Shown here: in pieces, positions 1 through 7,803 of the stretch
Position numbering within the stretch: the stretch's first letter is position 1
Layout: each line of letters opens with the position of its first letter
Source of the DNA: Mycobacterium sp. 236(2023)
Lineage (GTDB): Bacteria > Actinomycetota > Actinomycetes > Mycobacteriales > Mycobacteriaceae
Length of the DNA stretch: 64,000 nucleotides
Assembly (NCBI RefSeq): GCF_029623955.1
Contig: NZ_JARSBP010000001.1
Coordinates: 1-64,000, forward strand
Reading direction: 5' to 3'
Position numbers and translations under genes: made by a program
The notes under the pieces: generated by a model
What the model saw: the letters and a program-made list of their open reading frames with translations, nothing else
Told to the model about the DNA's origin: nothing
Databases searched by the model: none

Positions 1-118
1 TCGAAGGAGCCCGCACCAACGGCTGGAAACAAGCACTCGGAGCCCTCGCCCTCAACTACCCCGACCGCATCAACCCCTACCTGTAAACCCGCCACATACA
101 CAGAAATCTTGACAAGCT
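1..118 (+). mobile_element. Right end of an insertion sequence (IS256/mutator-like)
   Basis: The first 86 bases end a transposase-like reading frame. Just after its stop comes a short segment containing ACACAGAAATCTTGACAAGC, which resembles the terminal sequence usually found right after the transposase gene in IS256-family elements. Immediately beyond about base 118 the minus strand becomes a normal DUF222 (13E12) coding frame, so the IS border must lie at about 100-120. The left end is outside the window, so the target duplication cannot be tested. The family assignment rests on recalled end sequences and is uncertain. Confidence 0.5.
3..86 (+). CDS. Transposase, C-terminal 27 residues (partial)
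   Basis: An open frame enters from the left edge and stops with TAA at 84-86. The visible tail contains GWKQALGALALNYPDRINPY. A WK-x-AL-x-x-x-A...(Y/F)xxR ending is typical of IS256/mutator transposases, which bind the element ends and carry a DDE catalytic triad in the part that is not visible here. The short terminal sequence after the stop supports this. Only the extreme C-terminus can be read, so another transposase family cannot be excluded. Confidence 0.45.
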   Translation, partial: EGARTNGWKQALGALALNYPDRINPYL

Positions 119-440
119 CCGGTTGGCGCGGCGCCAACAAGGCTGCCTCCGAGAGTCGGCGGTGCGCCTCCGAAGTGGAGATGCGCCACCGCACCGACAG
201 CACTTCTTTCCACGTTTTGGCGCCCATCTGCTGCGGAGTGGCCTCCACCTGCAGCCGGGCCAACATTCGGTGACTCACCGACGGCAACTGGCACCACAGC
301 GTTTCGAGCTCATCCAACGACTCGACCAACTCGTGGCGGGTCAGCAGATCGACTTCGCAAGCGGCCACGTCGTCGTATGCAGCACGCAGCGCGGCAACCT
401 TGGCCTGCAGCTCGCCACCCGACATACTTCGAACATACAT
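118..440 (-). pseudogene. DUF222 / 13E12-repeat family protein, 5' fragment cut by an IS
   Basis: Reading the minus strand from an ATG at 440 (alternative ATG at 425) gives MYVRSMSGGELQAKVAALRA, followed by LLTRHELVESLDELETLWCQ and QQMGAKTWKEVLSVRWRIS. This is the conserved N-terminal region of mycobacterial REP13E12/DUF222 proteins, which normally continue for several hundred residues to an HNH nuclease motif. Here the similarity ends at LLAPRQPE (about base 118), where the insertion-sequence end begins. Only about 108 of the expected 400 or more residues remain, so the gene is disrupted. The rest would lie beyond the left edge, on the other side of the element. Confidence 0.75.
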
Positions 441-480
441 TCGACCACCGACAGATTACGGTCTCCCCGAGACTTGACGT

Positions 481-2445
481 TCAGAGCATCTCGTAATCAG
501 CGGGATCGGGCCGGTTGGTCCACCGCCAGTAGTCCGCGATGCGGAAGCCGTAGAGCGTGGGCACGGTGCCTGCCGAATTCTTGTAGTAGCTGACTACTTT
601 CGGATGCGTGTACACCATCGTCTTCAGCCGTTCCTGGTTCCGGCGGTTGTAGTCGGTGCACACCTCGGCGCGCACCGTCGCCCGCCGCACCTGGCCGGCG
701 ATGATCAGGTCGATACAGCCGAGGATGTAGCGCATCTGGCATTCCGAGTTGTAGATGATGCTCGCGCCGTTGACCGCGTTGGTGCCGGGCCCGTACATGC
801 AGAAGAAGTTGGGGAAGTCCGGAACGGTGATGCCGAGGTAGGCGTACGGTGACTCGCCCCACGCATCGTTGAGCGCGAGGCCGTGCAGTCCCCGAATGTC
901 GATGGGGCCCAGCTGATGATTGACGTCGAAACCGGTGGCCCACAACAGAATATCGGCGCGACGGTGCACACCATCGCTGGTGGTCACACCATCGGCGGTG
1001 ATCTCAGCGATACCGTCGCGGATGAGCTCGACGTCGTCTCGCTGAAGCGTCGTGAGCCAGGTTCCGTTGTCCTGCAACATCCTTTTGCCCATCGGCGGGT
1101 AGTCGGGGATAACCTTCGCCAACAGGTCGTCGTCGTCGGTGAACACCCGCATCCACGCGATCAGCATCTCGCGGACAGCGTGGTTCGCCTCACCGCACGA
1201 CAGCCCGCCGGTGTCCCATCCGGCGTCGACCATCACCCTGTCCTCGGCGGCGTCGGTGAGAGGCCACCACGACAGGAAGCGCAACCACCTTCCGTAGTAG
1301 GGCAGGTGGCGGATCGCCCACCTCGCGCCGTCGGGGATCGGGTCGTGATACGTAATGTTCGGCGCCATCCACTGCGGTGTGCGCTGATAGACGTCCACCC
1401 GCTCCGTGCGGTCGGCGATGGCAGGGACGAGCTGGAAGCCGCTGGCTCCGGCACCGATCACCGCTACCTTCTTACCGGTCAGCTCCACCTCGTCGCGCCA
1501 GTCCGCAGTATGGAATGACGGTCCTCTGAAGTCCTTGGCGCCCTTGATGTCCGGTATAACCGGGGTACTGAACTGACCGACTGCGCAGATCAGCGCCCGA
1601 GCGTGCAGTTCCTCTTCGGCGCCGTCCGAGGGGCGGATGGCGACACGCCAGATCGACTCCGCATCATCCCATGTCGCCGAGGTGACTTCGGTCGAGAAGC
1701 GCGTGTGGGTGGCGACGCCGTGTCGGTCCATGACATCTTCGAGGTAGCCGAGAATCTCGGGCTGCTCGGAATAGTAGTGAGTCCAGTGGTCGGTGGGCTC
1801 GAACGAGTAGGCGTAGTACTGGTTGGCGATGTCGACGCGGCAACCCGGATAGCGGTTGGCGCGCCACGTGCCGCCGACGCCATCCTGCTTGTCGACGATC
1901 GTGAATGGAATTCCGGCCTGCTTCAACTTGATTCCCGCCAGCAACCCGGCTTCGCCGCAGCCGATGATCACCACCGGAAACGTGCTGCGTTGCTCGACGG
2001 TCGATTCGAGCCGGGGGCCTGCTTCGTCGGCGTCGGAGAGCCTGAGGTCGGCGGCGACATAGTCGACGTAGTCCTCGGTGACCTGGCCGGCCGACATCAC
2101 GTCGAGCATGAACCGCATCTGTTCGGCGTCGGGAATGAACGGCGGCGGACAACCGCGGTCCCGGTACTCACGGACGATGTCGAACGCACGGTCACGGACG
2201 GTCTGCTTGTCGGCCTCGTTCATACCGCCCTGGAGATCCATCGGGATGAGCATGAACGGCCTGGGCAGTTCGTCGAGCAGGGACAGATCGCTGGTCATGT
2301 GCACCATCGACATCAGCAACGCGGGCACGCTGGCTTCGGCGATCGCGGTGCGGATGGCGTCGTCGGGGGTGTCGAACGGCAGTCCGAGGAGTGCGTCGGG
2401 GGCCAATCGGCGCGCCACGTCCCCGAGAACCTCGTTGTCTCCCAT
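481..2445 (-). CDS. Baeyer-Villiger-type FAD monooxygenase
   Basis: This 654-residue flavoprotein oxidises ketones to esters or lactones with NADPH and O2. About 155 N-terminal residues precede the FAD Rossmann motif VVIIGCGEAG. The family fingerprint FxGxxxHxxxW is intact (FRGPSFHTADW) and is followed by the NADPH Rossmann motif AVIGAGASG. A second possible start, GTG at 2475, would lie inside a perfect inverted repeat and has no ribosome site. I prefer ATG 2445, which follows TAGCAT at leaderless spacing. It is divergent from the ferritin-like/Rieske/esterase genes. A BVMO beside an esterase recalls the mymA-lipR pair of M. tuberculosis and suggests ketone to ester to acid plus alcohol. The substrate is unknown. 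Confidence 0.88.
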   Translation of the reverse strand: MGDNEVLGDVARRLAPDALLGLPFDTPDDAIRTAIAEASVPALLMSMVHMTSDLSLLDELPRPFMLIPMDLQGGMNEADKQTVRDRAFDIVREYRDRGCPPPFIPDAEQMRFMLDVMSAGQVTEDYVDYVAADLRLSDADEAGPRLESTVEQRSTFPVVIIGCGEAGLLAGIKLKQAGIPFTIVDKQDGVGGTWRANRYPGCRVDIANQYYAYSFEPTDHWTHYYSEQPEILGYLEDVMDRHGVATHTRFSTEVTSATWDDAESIWRVAIRPSDGAEEELHARALICAVGQFSTPVIPDIKGAKDFRGPSFHTADWRDEVELTGKKVAVIGAGASGFQLVPAIADRTERVDVYQRTPQWMAPNITYHDPIPDGARWAIRHLPYYGRWLRFLSWWPLTDAAEDRVMVDAGWDTGGLSCGEANHAVREMLIAWMRVFTDDDDLLAKVIPDYPPMGKRMLQDNGTWLTTLQRDDVELIRDGIAEITADGVTTSDGVHRRADILLWATGFDVNHQLGPIDIRGLHGLALNDAWGESPYAYLGITVPDFPNFFCMYGPGTNAVNGASIIYNSECQMRYILGCIDLIIAGQVRRATVRAEVCTDYNRRNQERLKTMVYTHPKVVSYYKNSAGTVPTLYGFRIADYWRWTNRPDPADYEML

Positions 2446-2467
2446 GCGTCGTAATGCTAGCGTTTGG

Positions 2468-2493
2468 CTGGACACATAACAATGAGTGTCCAG
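2468..2493. promoter_or_regulatory. Perfect inverted repeat (operator) in the divergent BVMO promoter
   Basis: CTGGACAC-N10-GTGTCCAG is a perfect 8-bp inverted repeat with a 10-bp spacer. It lies between the divergent monooxygenase (minus) and metal-dependent-hydrolase (plus) genes. On the minus strand it sits just upstream of TAGCAT (about 2453-2458), a plausible -10 box for a leaderless transcript beginning near ATG 2445. Size and symmetry fit a TetR-family or similar dimeric regulator. No regulator gene is adjacent, so the protein would act in trans. Confidence 0.6.
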
Positions 2494-2515
2494 TCTCGAT
2501 GTCAGGGGTGACGCG

Positions 2516-3433
2516 ATGACAACTCTTCAGGTCCGCCGCGTACGTTTCGACTTCAGCGGGGACGACGTGCCGTTCAACTGGAACACGCAGCGCCCGGCGT
2601 TTGCGATGCAGTGCAACCTCATCTCGTTCTTCGCTCCCGGGTTCGAGAAGTTCATCGTCGATGCCACCCGCGAGGGGTTGCCACTCATCCGCGACCCCGA
2701 GATCGCCGAGGAAGCCGAGGCGTATCTGCGTCAGGAGGCCCAGCACTCAGCTGCGCACGCCGCCCACATCCGCGCTCTGACCCGGCGGTGGCCCGGGCTG
2801 CGGGACACCATGGACGAGGTCACGGCATCGTTCGATCACTTGACCGCGACCAGACCGCTGGCGTGGCGGCTGGGTTACACCGCCGTGATCGAAGCGACGT
2901 TCACGCCCTACTTCAAGGTGTTCCTCGACCATGAGGACAAGCTGTTCGCCACCGGTGACGAAAGGGTCGCGTCGCTGTTCCTGTGGCACTTCGTCGAGGA
3001 GATCGAGCACCGCAGTTCGGCTATCAAGGTTTACGACGCCGTGCACGACAGTTATCTGTACCGGCTCAGAACGATCGGCGGCGTCGTGAGACATCTCGAT
3101 GAGATCCTCGGCATCATCTCGCGGGGATTTCGTATGCATGTACCAGCCGGGGACGGCGGGAGTTTTGCGGAGCTGCTCCCAACGGGTCTGTCTCCGAGCG
3201 CATTACAGGCAGCGCGGCGTGCGGCGCGTGGGCTGTGCGGTCCGGCAGCGGCGACGTACGCCGGTGTGCCCAGACGCGAACTCCTCGCCATGGTCGTCGG
3301 CCTCCTACGCTCGCAAGGGCCGGGTCACGACCCGGCGACCGAGCACCTCCCGGCCTTCGCGAGCCGATGGTTCGATCGGTTTCACCGCCAGCCCGGGAGT
3401 GTGTCTCGCTGGTACTCGGCGGGACAGGAGTAG
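2516..3433 (+). CDS. Metal-dependent hydrolase family protein (PF10118/COG3687), ferritin-like
   Basis: This 305-residue protein has the pattern of the family annotated as metal-dependent hydrolase. Residues that could bind two metals are spaced as in ferritin-like di-iron helices: E44, E74-x-x-H77 (QEAQH), E126, and E162-x-x-H165 (EEIEH). No classical hydrolase signature is visible, so the hydrolase name is probably historical and an oxidase-like di-iron role is an inference. ATG 2516 follows AGGGG; a GTG at 2486 lies inside the inverted repeat and is less likely. The gene is four bases from the Rieske oxygenase downstream and probably shares its transcript. Confidence 0.75.
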   Translation: MTTLQVRRVRFDFSGDDVPFNWNTQRPAFAMQCNLISFFAPGFEKFIVDATREGLPLIRDPEIAEEAEAYLRQEAQHSAAHAAHIRALTRRWPGLRDTMDEVTASFDHLTATRPLAWRLGYTAVIEATFTPYFKVFLDHEDKLFATGDERVASLFLWHFVEEIEHRSSAIKVYDAVHDSYLYRLRTIGGVVRHLDEILGIISRGFRMHVPAGDGGSFAELLPTGLSPSALQAARRAARGLCGPAAATYAGVPRRELLAMVVGLLRSQGPGHDPATEHLPAFASRWFDRFHRQPGSVSRWYSAGQE

Positions 3434-3437
3434 ACCG

Positions 3438-4664
3438 ATGACCGACCAGCACATGGAAGTCCCTGCGTTCTCGTTCGATTCGGGTGGTGGTATCGACGAG
3501 GTCTTGGCGCCGGTCCGAAAGGCATCCGAGACGGCCACAGCGCAGCTGCCGTTCGTGCGATCGATGACCCGGCGGGTGCTCGACCATCTCGCGGACAAGA
3601 CCCTCGACGTCGGCGACAGCGTGGCAATGGTGCCCGCCGACGTGTTCACGAGCAGACAGCGCCACGACGCCGACCGGGCGATGATGCGGCGCGTGCCGCA
3701 TGTGATCGCGTGGGCCGGAGAGATACCGGAGGCAGGCGACTTCACCACCAAGGACGTCATGGGCACCCCGGTACTGCTGGTCCGCGACAAAGACGGTCGG
3801 GCAAGAGCTTTCGCGAACGTATGCGCGCATCGAGGCGCGCAAGTGGCGCAGGGCTGCGGGCGTGCCACTCGATTCACGTGCCCCTACCACGCGTGGAGCT
3901 ATGACCTCAGCGGACGGCTGGCCACGGTTCCGGGCCGACGGATGTTCGACGGGGTCGACCTCACCGAACTCAGACTGCGGCCCCTTCCGGTCAGCGAGCA
4001 GGCCGGCCTGATCGTCGTGGCCATCGACGACACGGTCGAGGTGGAGGGCTTCCTCGACGACGCGCGCGACGACCTGACAAGCTTCGGATTTGACCGCTAT
4101 GCCCATGCGCAGAGCACAGTCCTTGCGCTGCGCGCGAATTGGAAGCTCGCCGTGGACGTCAACTTCGAGGGATACCATTTCCCGTTCCTGCACAAGGACA
4201 CACTCGCGCCGATCGTCACGAACAACTCGGTGTTCGACGTGTACGGCATTCATTGCCGGTGGGCCTTCCCGTTCCGCAACATCGAAGATCTACGCGATGT
4301 CCCGGAGCATGACTGGCCCGAGCGTTTCAGTGGCTCGGTCGTGTACGGGATCTTCCCGAGCTGCGTTCTTGTCGAGTCGCCGGTCTCTACGCTGATGCTG
4401 CGAATCTATCCCGGAGATGATGCGGGGTCGTGCGTCGTCCACATGATCGGCGGCGCGCTCCAACCCATGGCGACCGACGACGACCGGCTGCTGGCGCGAG
4501 CGGGATTCGACGGTGCCACCGCGGTGCTGCGCGACGAGGACTTCCCGGCCGCCGAAGCATGCCAGCGTGGCGTCGAAAGCGGCTTACAGAACGTGATACT
4601 CGGCCGGTCGGAACCGCTCGTCCAGCATCTACACCGACAGTGGGATGCCGCGATCACACCGTGA
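3438..4664 (+). CDS. Rieske non-haem iron oxygenase, alpha subunit
   Basis: This 408-residue protein is predicted to hydroxylate or demethylate an organic substrate using electrons from a separate reductase. The Rieske [2Fe-2S] ligands are C129-x-H131 (CAHRG) and C148-x2-H151 (CPYH). The mononuclear iron site follows in NFEGYHFPFLH, with H247 and H252. The start ATG is four bases after the upstream stop. No ferredoxin or reductase gene is in the locus, so electrons must come from elsewhere in the genome. Substrate specificity cannot be read from the sequence; steroid and aromatic substrates are both common in mycobacteria. Confidence 0.88.
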   Translation: MTDQHMEVPAFSFDSGGGIDEVLAPVRKASETATAQLPFVRSMTRRVLDHLADKTLDVGDSVAMVPADVFTSRQRHDADRAMMRRVPHVIAWAGEIPEAGDFTTKDVMGTPVLLVRDKDGRARAFANVCAHRGAQVAQGCGRATRFTCPYHAWSYDLSGRLATVPGRRMFDGVDLTELRLRPLPVSEQAGLIVVAIDDTVEVEGFLDDARDDLTSFGFDRYAHAQSTVLALRANWKLAVDVNFEGYHFPFLHKDTLAPIVTNNSVFDVYGIHCRWAFPFRNIEDLRDVPEHDWPERFSGSVVYGIFPSCVLVESPVSTLMLRIYPGDDAGSCVVHMIGGALQPMATDDDRLLARAGFDGATAVLRDEDFPAAEACQRGVESGLQNVILGRSEPLVQHLHRQWDAAITP

Positions 4665-4692
4665 GCATCTCCGTGGCGAATGAGGTTGCGTG

Positions 4693-5604
4693 ATGGCCAG
4701 ACTCGGGAGCGAGCTGGCACGCGTGGATCCCGAGCTCCGGCGACTCGCCCGCCTCCTGCCCGGCGGCTACGCGCTGCACCGCGGGCTGAGGCTGCCGCGA
4801 GCACTGATGAACCTCGCTGGAAGGACGGGACGGCTGGCACGGGTGGATGCCGTCACCGTCAACCCCCACGTCGCGATTCGTCTCCACCAGCGGCCCGAGC
4901 TCTCAGAACCCGGACCCGCGCTGCTGTGGATCCACGGCGGCGGAACGGTGATGGGGTCCGCGGCTCAGGAGGACGGTTTCTGCCGAAAGTTGATGAACTT
5001 CACCGACATTGCGGTGGTGGCCGTCGATCACCGGCTCGCACCCGAGCATCCCTACCCAACACCACTGGAGGACTGTTACGCGGCGCTGATCTGGCTGGCG
5101 CGGCAGCCGTGGGTCGACCCCACCCGCATCGCGATCGGCGGTGCCAGCGCAGGCGGGGGACTCGCGGCGGCCCTCGCGTATCTGGCCCGTGACCGCGGTG
5201 ACGTGGCACCGGTCCTGCAGATGCTCGTCTACCCGATGCTCGACGACCGCACGGGCGCCGACGACCCGGCGGTTCGGGTCATGTGGTCGGGTCGCGACAA
5301 CGTGATCGCCTGGCGCTGGTATCTCGGTTCGGCCGACCCCGCCACCGCGGTCCCGGCCCGTCGTACCGACCTCAGCGGACTGGCACCCGCGTGGGTGGGT
5401 GTCGGCGATCTCGATCTCTTCCATGACGAGGCGCTGGCCTACTCGGCTCGATTGCAGGCCGCGGGTGTCCCTGCGCACGTGCACGTCGCCGGCGGCGCCT
5501 TTCACGCGTTCGACATGATCTCGCCGAACGCCGTTGTGTCACAGCGGTTCTTCAGCAGCCAGTGCCGCGCGCTGCGCGCCGCCGTCGGTGCTACAACTCT
5601 GTGA
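4693..5604 (+). CDS. Alpha/beta hydrolase (hormone-sensitive-lipase-like esterase)
   Basis: This 303-residue esterase of the HSL/acetyl-hydrolase family (Abhydrolase_3) has the oxyanion-hole motif HGGG (LLWIHGGGTVMG), the nucleophile elbow GGASAGGG, an acid in GVGDLDLFHDE and the histidine in GGAFHAFD. No signal peptide is present, so it is probably cytoplasmic. GTG at 4690 is an alternative start directly before ATG 4693, and GAGG lies about seven bases upstream. It closes the plus-strand operon with the ferritin-like and Rieske genes and faces the BVMO, so it could cleave esters that the BVMO makes. Its 3' end overlaps the convergent ABC-F gene by 14 bases. Confidence 0.85.
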   Translation: MARLGSELARVDPELRRLARLLPGGYALHRGLRLPRALMNLAGRTGRLARVDAVTVNPHVAIRLHQRPELSEPGPALLWIHGGGTVMGSAAQEDGFCRKLMNFTDIAVVAVDHRLAPEHPYPTPLEDCYAALIWLARQPWVDPTRIAIGGASAGGGLAAALAYLARDRGDVAPVLQMLVYPMLDDRTGADDPAVRVMWSGRDNVIAWRWYLGSADPATAVPARRTDLSGLAPAWVGVGDLDLFHDEALAYSARLQAAGVPAHVHVAGGAFHAFDMISPNAVVSQRFFSSQCRALRAAVGATTL

Positions 5605-7228
5605 CGTGCCCGCCGTCCACGAGCCAACGGCGGTCCAGCCGGACGTTCTCCAGCATGCGGCGGTCGTGCGTGACCAGCAGCAGGGCCCCGTCGTAGGTGT
5701 CGAGCGCCTGCTCCAGCTGTTCGATCGCGGGAAGATCGAGGTGATTGGTCGGCTCGTCGAGCACCAGAACGTTGGTGCCGCACGCCTGTAGCAGCGCCAT
5801 CCCGGCGCGGGTCCGCTCACCCGGTGAGAGATCATCCACGGCTCGTTCTACATGGTCGGCCCGCAACCCGAACTTCGCGAGCAATGTGCGGACGTCCGCC
5901 GTCGGCCAGTCGGGCACTCGCTGCTCGAACCGGTCGACGAGCCGCTCGGAACCAGTGAAATAGGCTCGGGCCTGGTCGATTTCACCGATCGCGACGTTGG
6001 CGCCGAGGCTCGCGCGGCCCGAATCGGGAAGCTGACGGCCGAGAAGCAGGCGCAGCAGTGTCGACTTGCCCGCGCCGTTCGGGCCGGTGATGCCGACCCG
6101 TTCACCCGCGTCGACCTGAAGGGACACCGGTCCCAGGACGAAATCGCCCTGCTGCACAACAGCATTGGCCAGCGTCGCCACGACCGAGCTCGATCTCGGC
6201 GCGGATCCGATGGTGAACTGCAGCGTCCACTCCTTGCGAGGCTCCTCGACCTCCTCGAGGCGAGCGATCCGGCTTTCCATCTGCCGCACCTTCTGCGCCT
6301 GCTTCTCGCTCGACTCCGTCTGTGCCCGGCGCCGGTTCTTGTCATTGTCGGGGGCCTTGCGCATCGCATTGCGCACACCCTGGCTGGACCATTCCCGCTG
6401 AGTGCGGGCGCGCGCCTCCAGATCGGCCTTCTTATCGGCGAACTCCTCGTACTGCTCGCGACGGTGACGGCGATTGACCTCGCGCTCTTCGAGATAGCTG
6501 TCGTAGCCACCGCCGAACACTGTCGTCCTGTTCTGCGCCAGATCGAGTTCGAGAACCCGGGTCACCGTGCGCGCCAGGAATTCTCGGTCATGGCTGACGA
6601 GCACCACGCCTCCGCGCAGATCCTGCACGAACTGCTCGAGCCGGGCGAGCCCGTCCAGGTCGAGATCGTTGGTCGGCTCGTCGAGCAGGACGATGTCGAA
6701 GCGTGACAGCACCAGTGCTGCGAGTCCCACCCGTGCCGCCTGCCCGCCCGACAGTGCCGTCATCGGTGCGTGGGCCGCATCGGCATCCAAGCCGAGATCG
6801 GCCAGCACCGCAGGCAGACGCTCATCGAGATCTGCTGCGCCGGTGGCTAGCCAGTGATCCAACGCGGCGGAGTACGCGTCTGCGCTCGCGGAGGAATCGG
6901 TCAACGTCTCGGCGGCGGACTCCATGGCTTGCGTCGCGGCGGTGCATCCCGTGCGGCGCGCGATGTATGCGGCGACGGTCTCCCCGGCCACCCGCTCGTG
7001 TTCCTGGGGCAACCAGCCGACGAAGGCGTCGGCCGGCGCGAGGCTGACCGAGCCGTCGAGGGGCTCCAGATCACCGGCGAGGATGCGCAGGAGCGTGCTC
7101 TTGCCTGCACCGTTGACGCCGACCACGCCGATCACGTCGCCCGGCGCCACCGTCAGGTCGACACCTTCGAAGAGGGTGCGGTGGGCGAAACCGCCCGCCA
7201 CGTTCTTCGCGACGAGTGTTGCGGTCAT
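5591..7228 (-). CDS. ABC-F family ATP-binding protein (duplicated ABC ATPase)
   Basis: This 545-residue protein has two ABC ATPase domains and no membrane segment, as in ABC-F proteins that act on the ribosome rather than in transport. Domain 1 has Walker A GVNGAGKST and signature LSGGQAARVG. Domain 2 has GPNGAGKST and LSPGERTRAG. Both have LLDEPTNDLD/VLDEPTNHLD Walker B motifs. A long charged linker rich in Arg, Lys and Glu joins them. Length and pattern match M. tuberculosis Rv1473. Some ABC-F proteins protect ribosomes from macrolide-type drugs; whether this one does cannot be told from sequence. Confidence 0.9.
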   Translation of the reverse strand: MTATLVAKNVAGGFAHRTLFEGVDLTVAPGDVIGVVGVNGAGKSTLLRILAGDLEPLDGSVSLAPADAFVGWLPQEHERVAGETVAAYIARRTGCTAATQAMESAAETLTDSSASADAYSAALDHWLATGAADLDERLPAVLADLGLDADAAHAPMTALSGGQAARVGLAALVLSRFDIVLLDEPTNDLDLDGLARLEQFVQDLRGGVVLVSHDREFLARTVTRVLELDLAQNRTTVFGGGYDSYLEEREVNRRHRREQYEEFADKKADLEARARTQREWSSQGVRNAMRKAPDNDKNRRRAQTESSEKQAQKVRQMESRIARLEEVEEPRKEWTLQFTIGSAPRSSSVVATLANAVVQQGDFVLGPVSLQVDAGERVGITGPNGAGKSTLLRLLLGRQLPDSGRASLGANVAIGEIDQARAYFTGSERLVDRFEQRVPDWPTADVRTLLAKFGLRADHVERAVDDLSPGERTRAGMALLQACGTNVLVLDEPTNHLDLPAIEQLEQALDTYDGALLLVTHDRRMLENVRLDRRWLVDGGHVTEL

Positions 7229-7250
7229 GCGCCCATCGTCGCACCCCGGA

Positions 7251-7685
7251 TCAGATCCAGATCGCCAGCACTTCCACCGGCTTCACCGACATTCCGTGGC
7301 GGCCGATGTCGTAATAGATCAAGGTGCGAAGCTCTTCGGTCTTGATCGTCCAGCCGTTGATGTTCGAGGTCTGGCCCACGCCCAGCACGACGTCACTGGA
7401 TGGCGGCGGAGCGATCGTTCCCTGCTCGTAGTAGATCTCGCCGGTGGACTCGACGACCGCAAGATTCAGTTTCGCCGGCGAGGTCTGGAACGGTACGCCG
7501 TCTGTCCGCCCGCAGATCGCCATCGGAATGCCCTGGCCTTCGAAGTCCGCACTGATCAGACACCGGATCTGCCCAGCCATGACCCGGATGGTCTGATCGG
7601 CGCCGGCAGCGGCGGCCAGCGGAGCAGACAGGCACGCGCCGAGTACGGCGAGTGCAGCCGACCCGGCGGCGAAGGAACGAATCAT
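7251..7685 (-). CDS. Small secreted protein of unknown function
   Basis: This 144-residue protein has a clear Sec signal peptide (MIRSFAAGSAALAVLGACLS...AAAAGA), leaving a mature part of about 115 residues with one cysteine pair (RCLIS...AICGR). I recognise no domain. ATG 7685 is supported by GGGGAG six bases upstream. It follows the secreted protease gene on the same strand, separated by 118 bases that contain inverted repeats, and precedes the ABC-F gene by 22 bases. A disulphide-stabilised exported protein is the most that can be said. Confidence 0.7.
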   Translation of the reverse strand: MIRSFAAGSAALAVLGACLSAPLAAAAGADQTIRVMAGQIRCLISADFEGQGIPMAICGRTDGVPFQTSPAKLNLAVVESTGEIYYEQGTIAPPPSSDVVLGVGQTSNINGWTIKTEELRTLIYYDIGRHGMSVKPVEVLAIWI

Positions 7686-7697
7686 GCGGTCTCCCCG

Positions 7698-7729
7698 GTG
7701 AGAGCGTCTCCAGAACGCGATGCTCTCAC
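7698..7729. promoter_or_regulatory. Inverted repeat upstream of the secreted protein gene
   Basis: GTGAGAGC-N16-GCTCTCAC is a perfect 8-bp inverted repeat 13-44 bases upstream of the start at 7685. It lies downstream of the protease stop at 7804. On the transcript it would form a hairpin with a 16-base loop. It could be an operator or a weak terminator/leader structure. No U-run follows. Confidence 0.4.
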
Positions 7730-7759
7730 GGAGGCGACGGTCCGCATCGCGGAATCGGC

Positions 7760-7776
7760 GTGAGCAATTTGCTTAC
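7760..7776. promoter_or_regulatory. Near-palindrome between protease and secreted protein genes
   Basis: GTGAGCAATTTGCTTAC matches its own reverse complement at 14 of 17 positions and is more AT-rich than its surroundings. It lies 75 bases upstream of the start at 7685, where an operator or core promoter for that gene would be expected. No regulator is assigned. Confidence 0.3.
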
Positions 7777-7803
7777 CCCGCAGGTGAAGGTGGTTCCCCT
7801 CAG

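Noticed and set aside
3099-3437. N-terminal extension of the Rieske oxygenase frame
   Set aside because: It overlaps the C-terminal coding part of the upstream gene; ATG 3438 gives the usual length.
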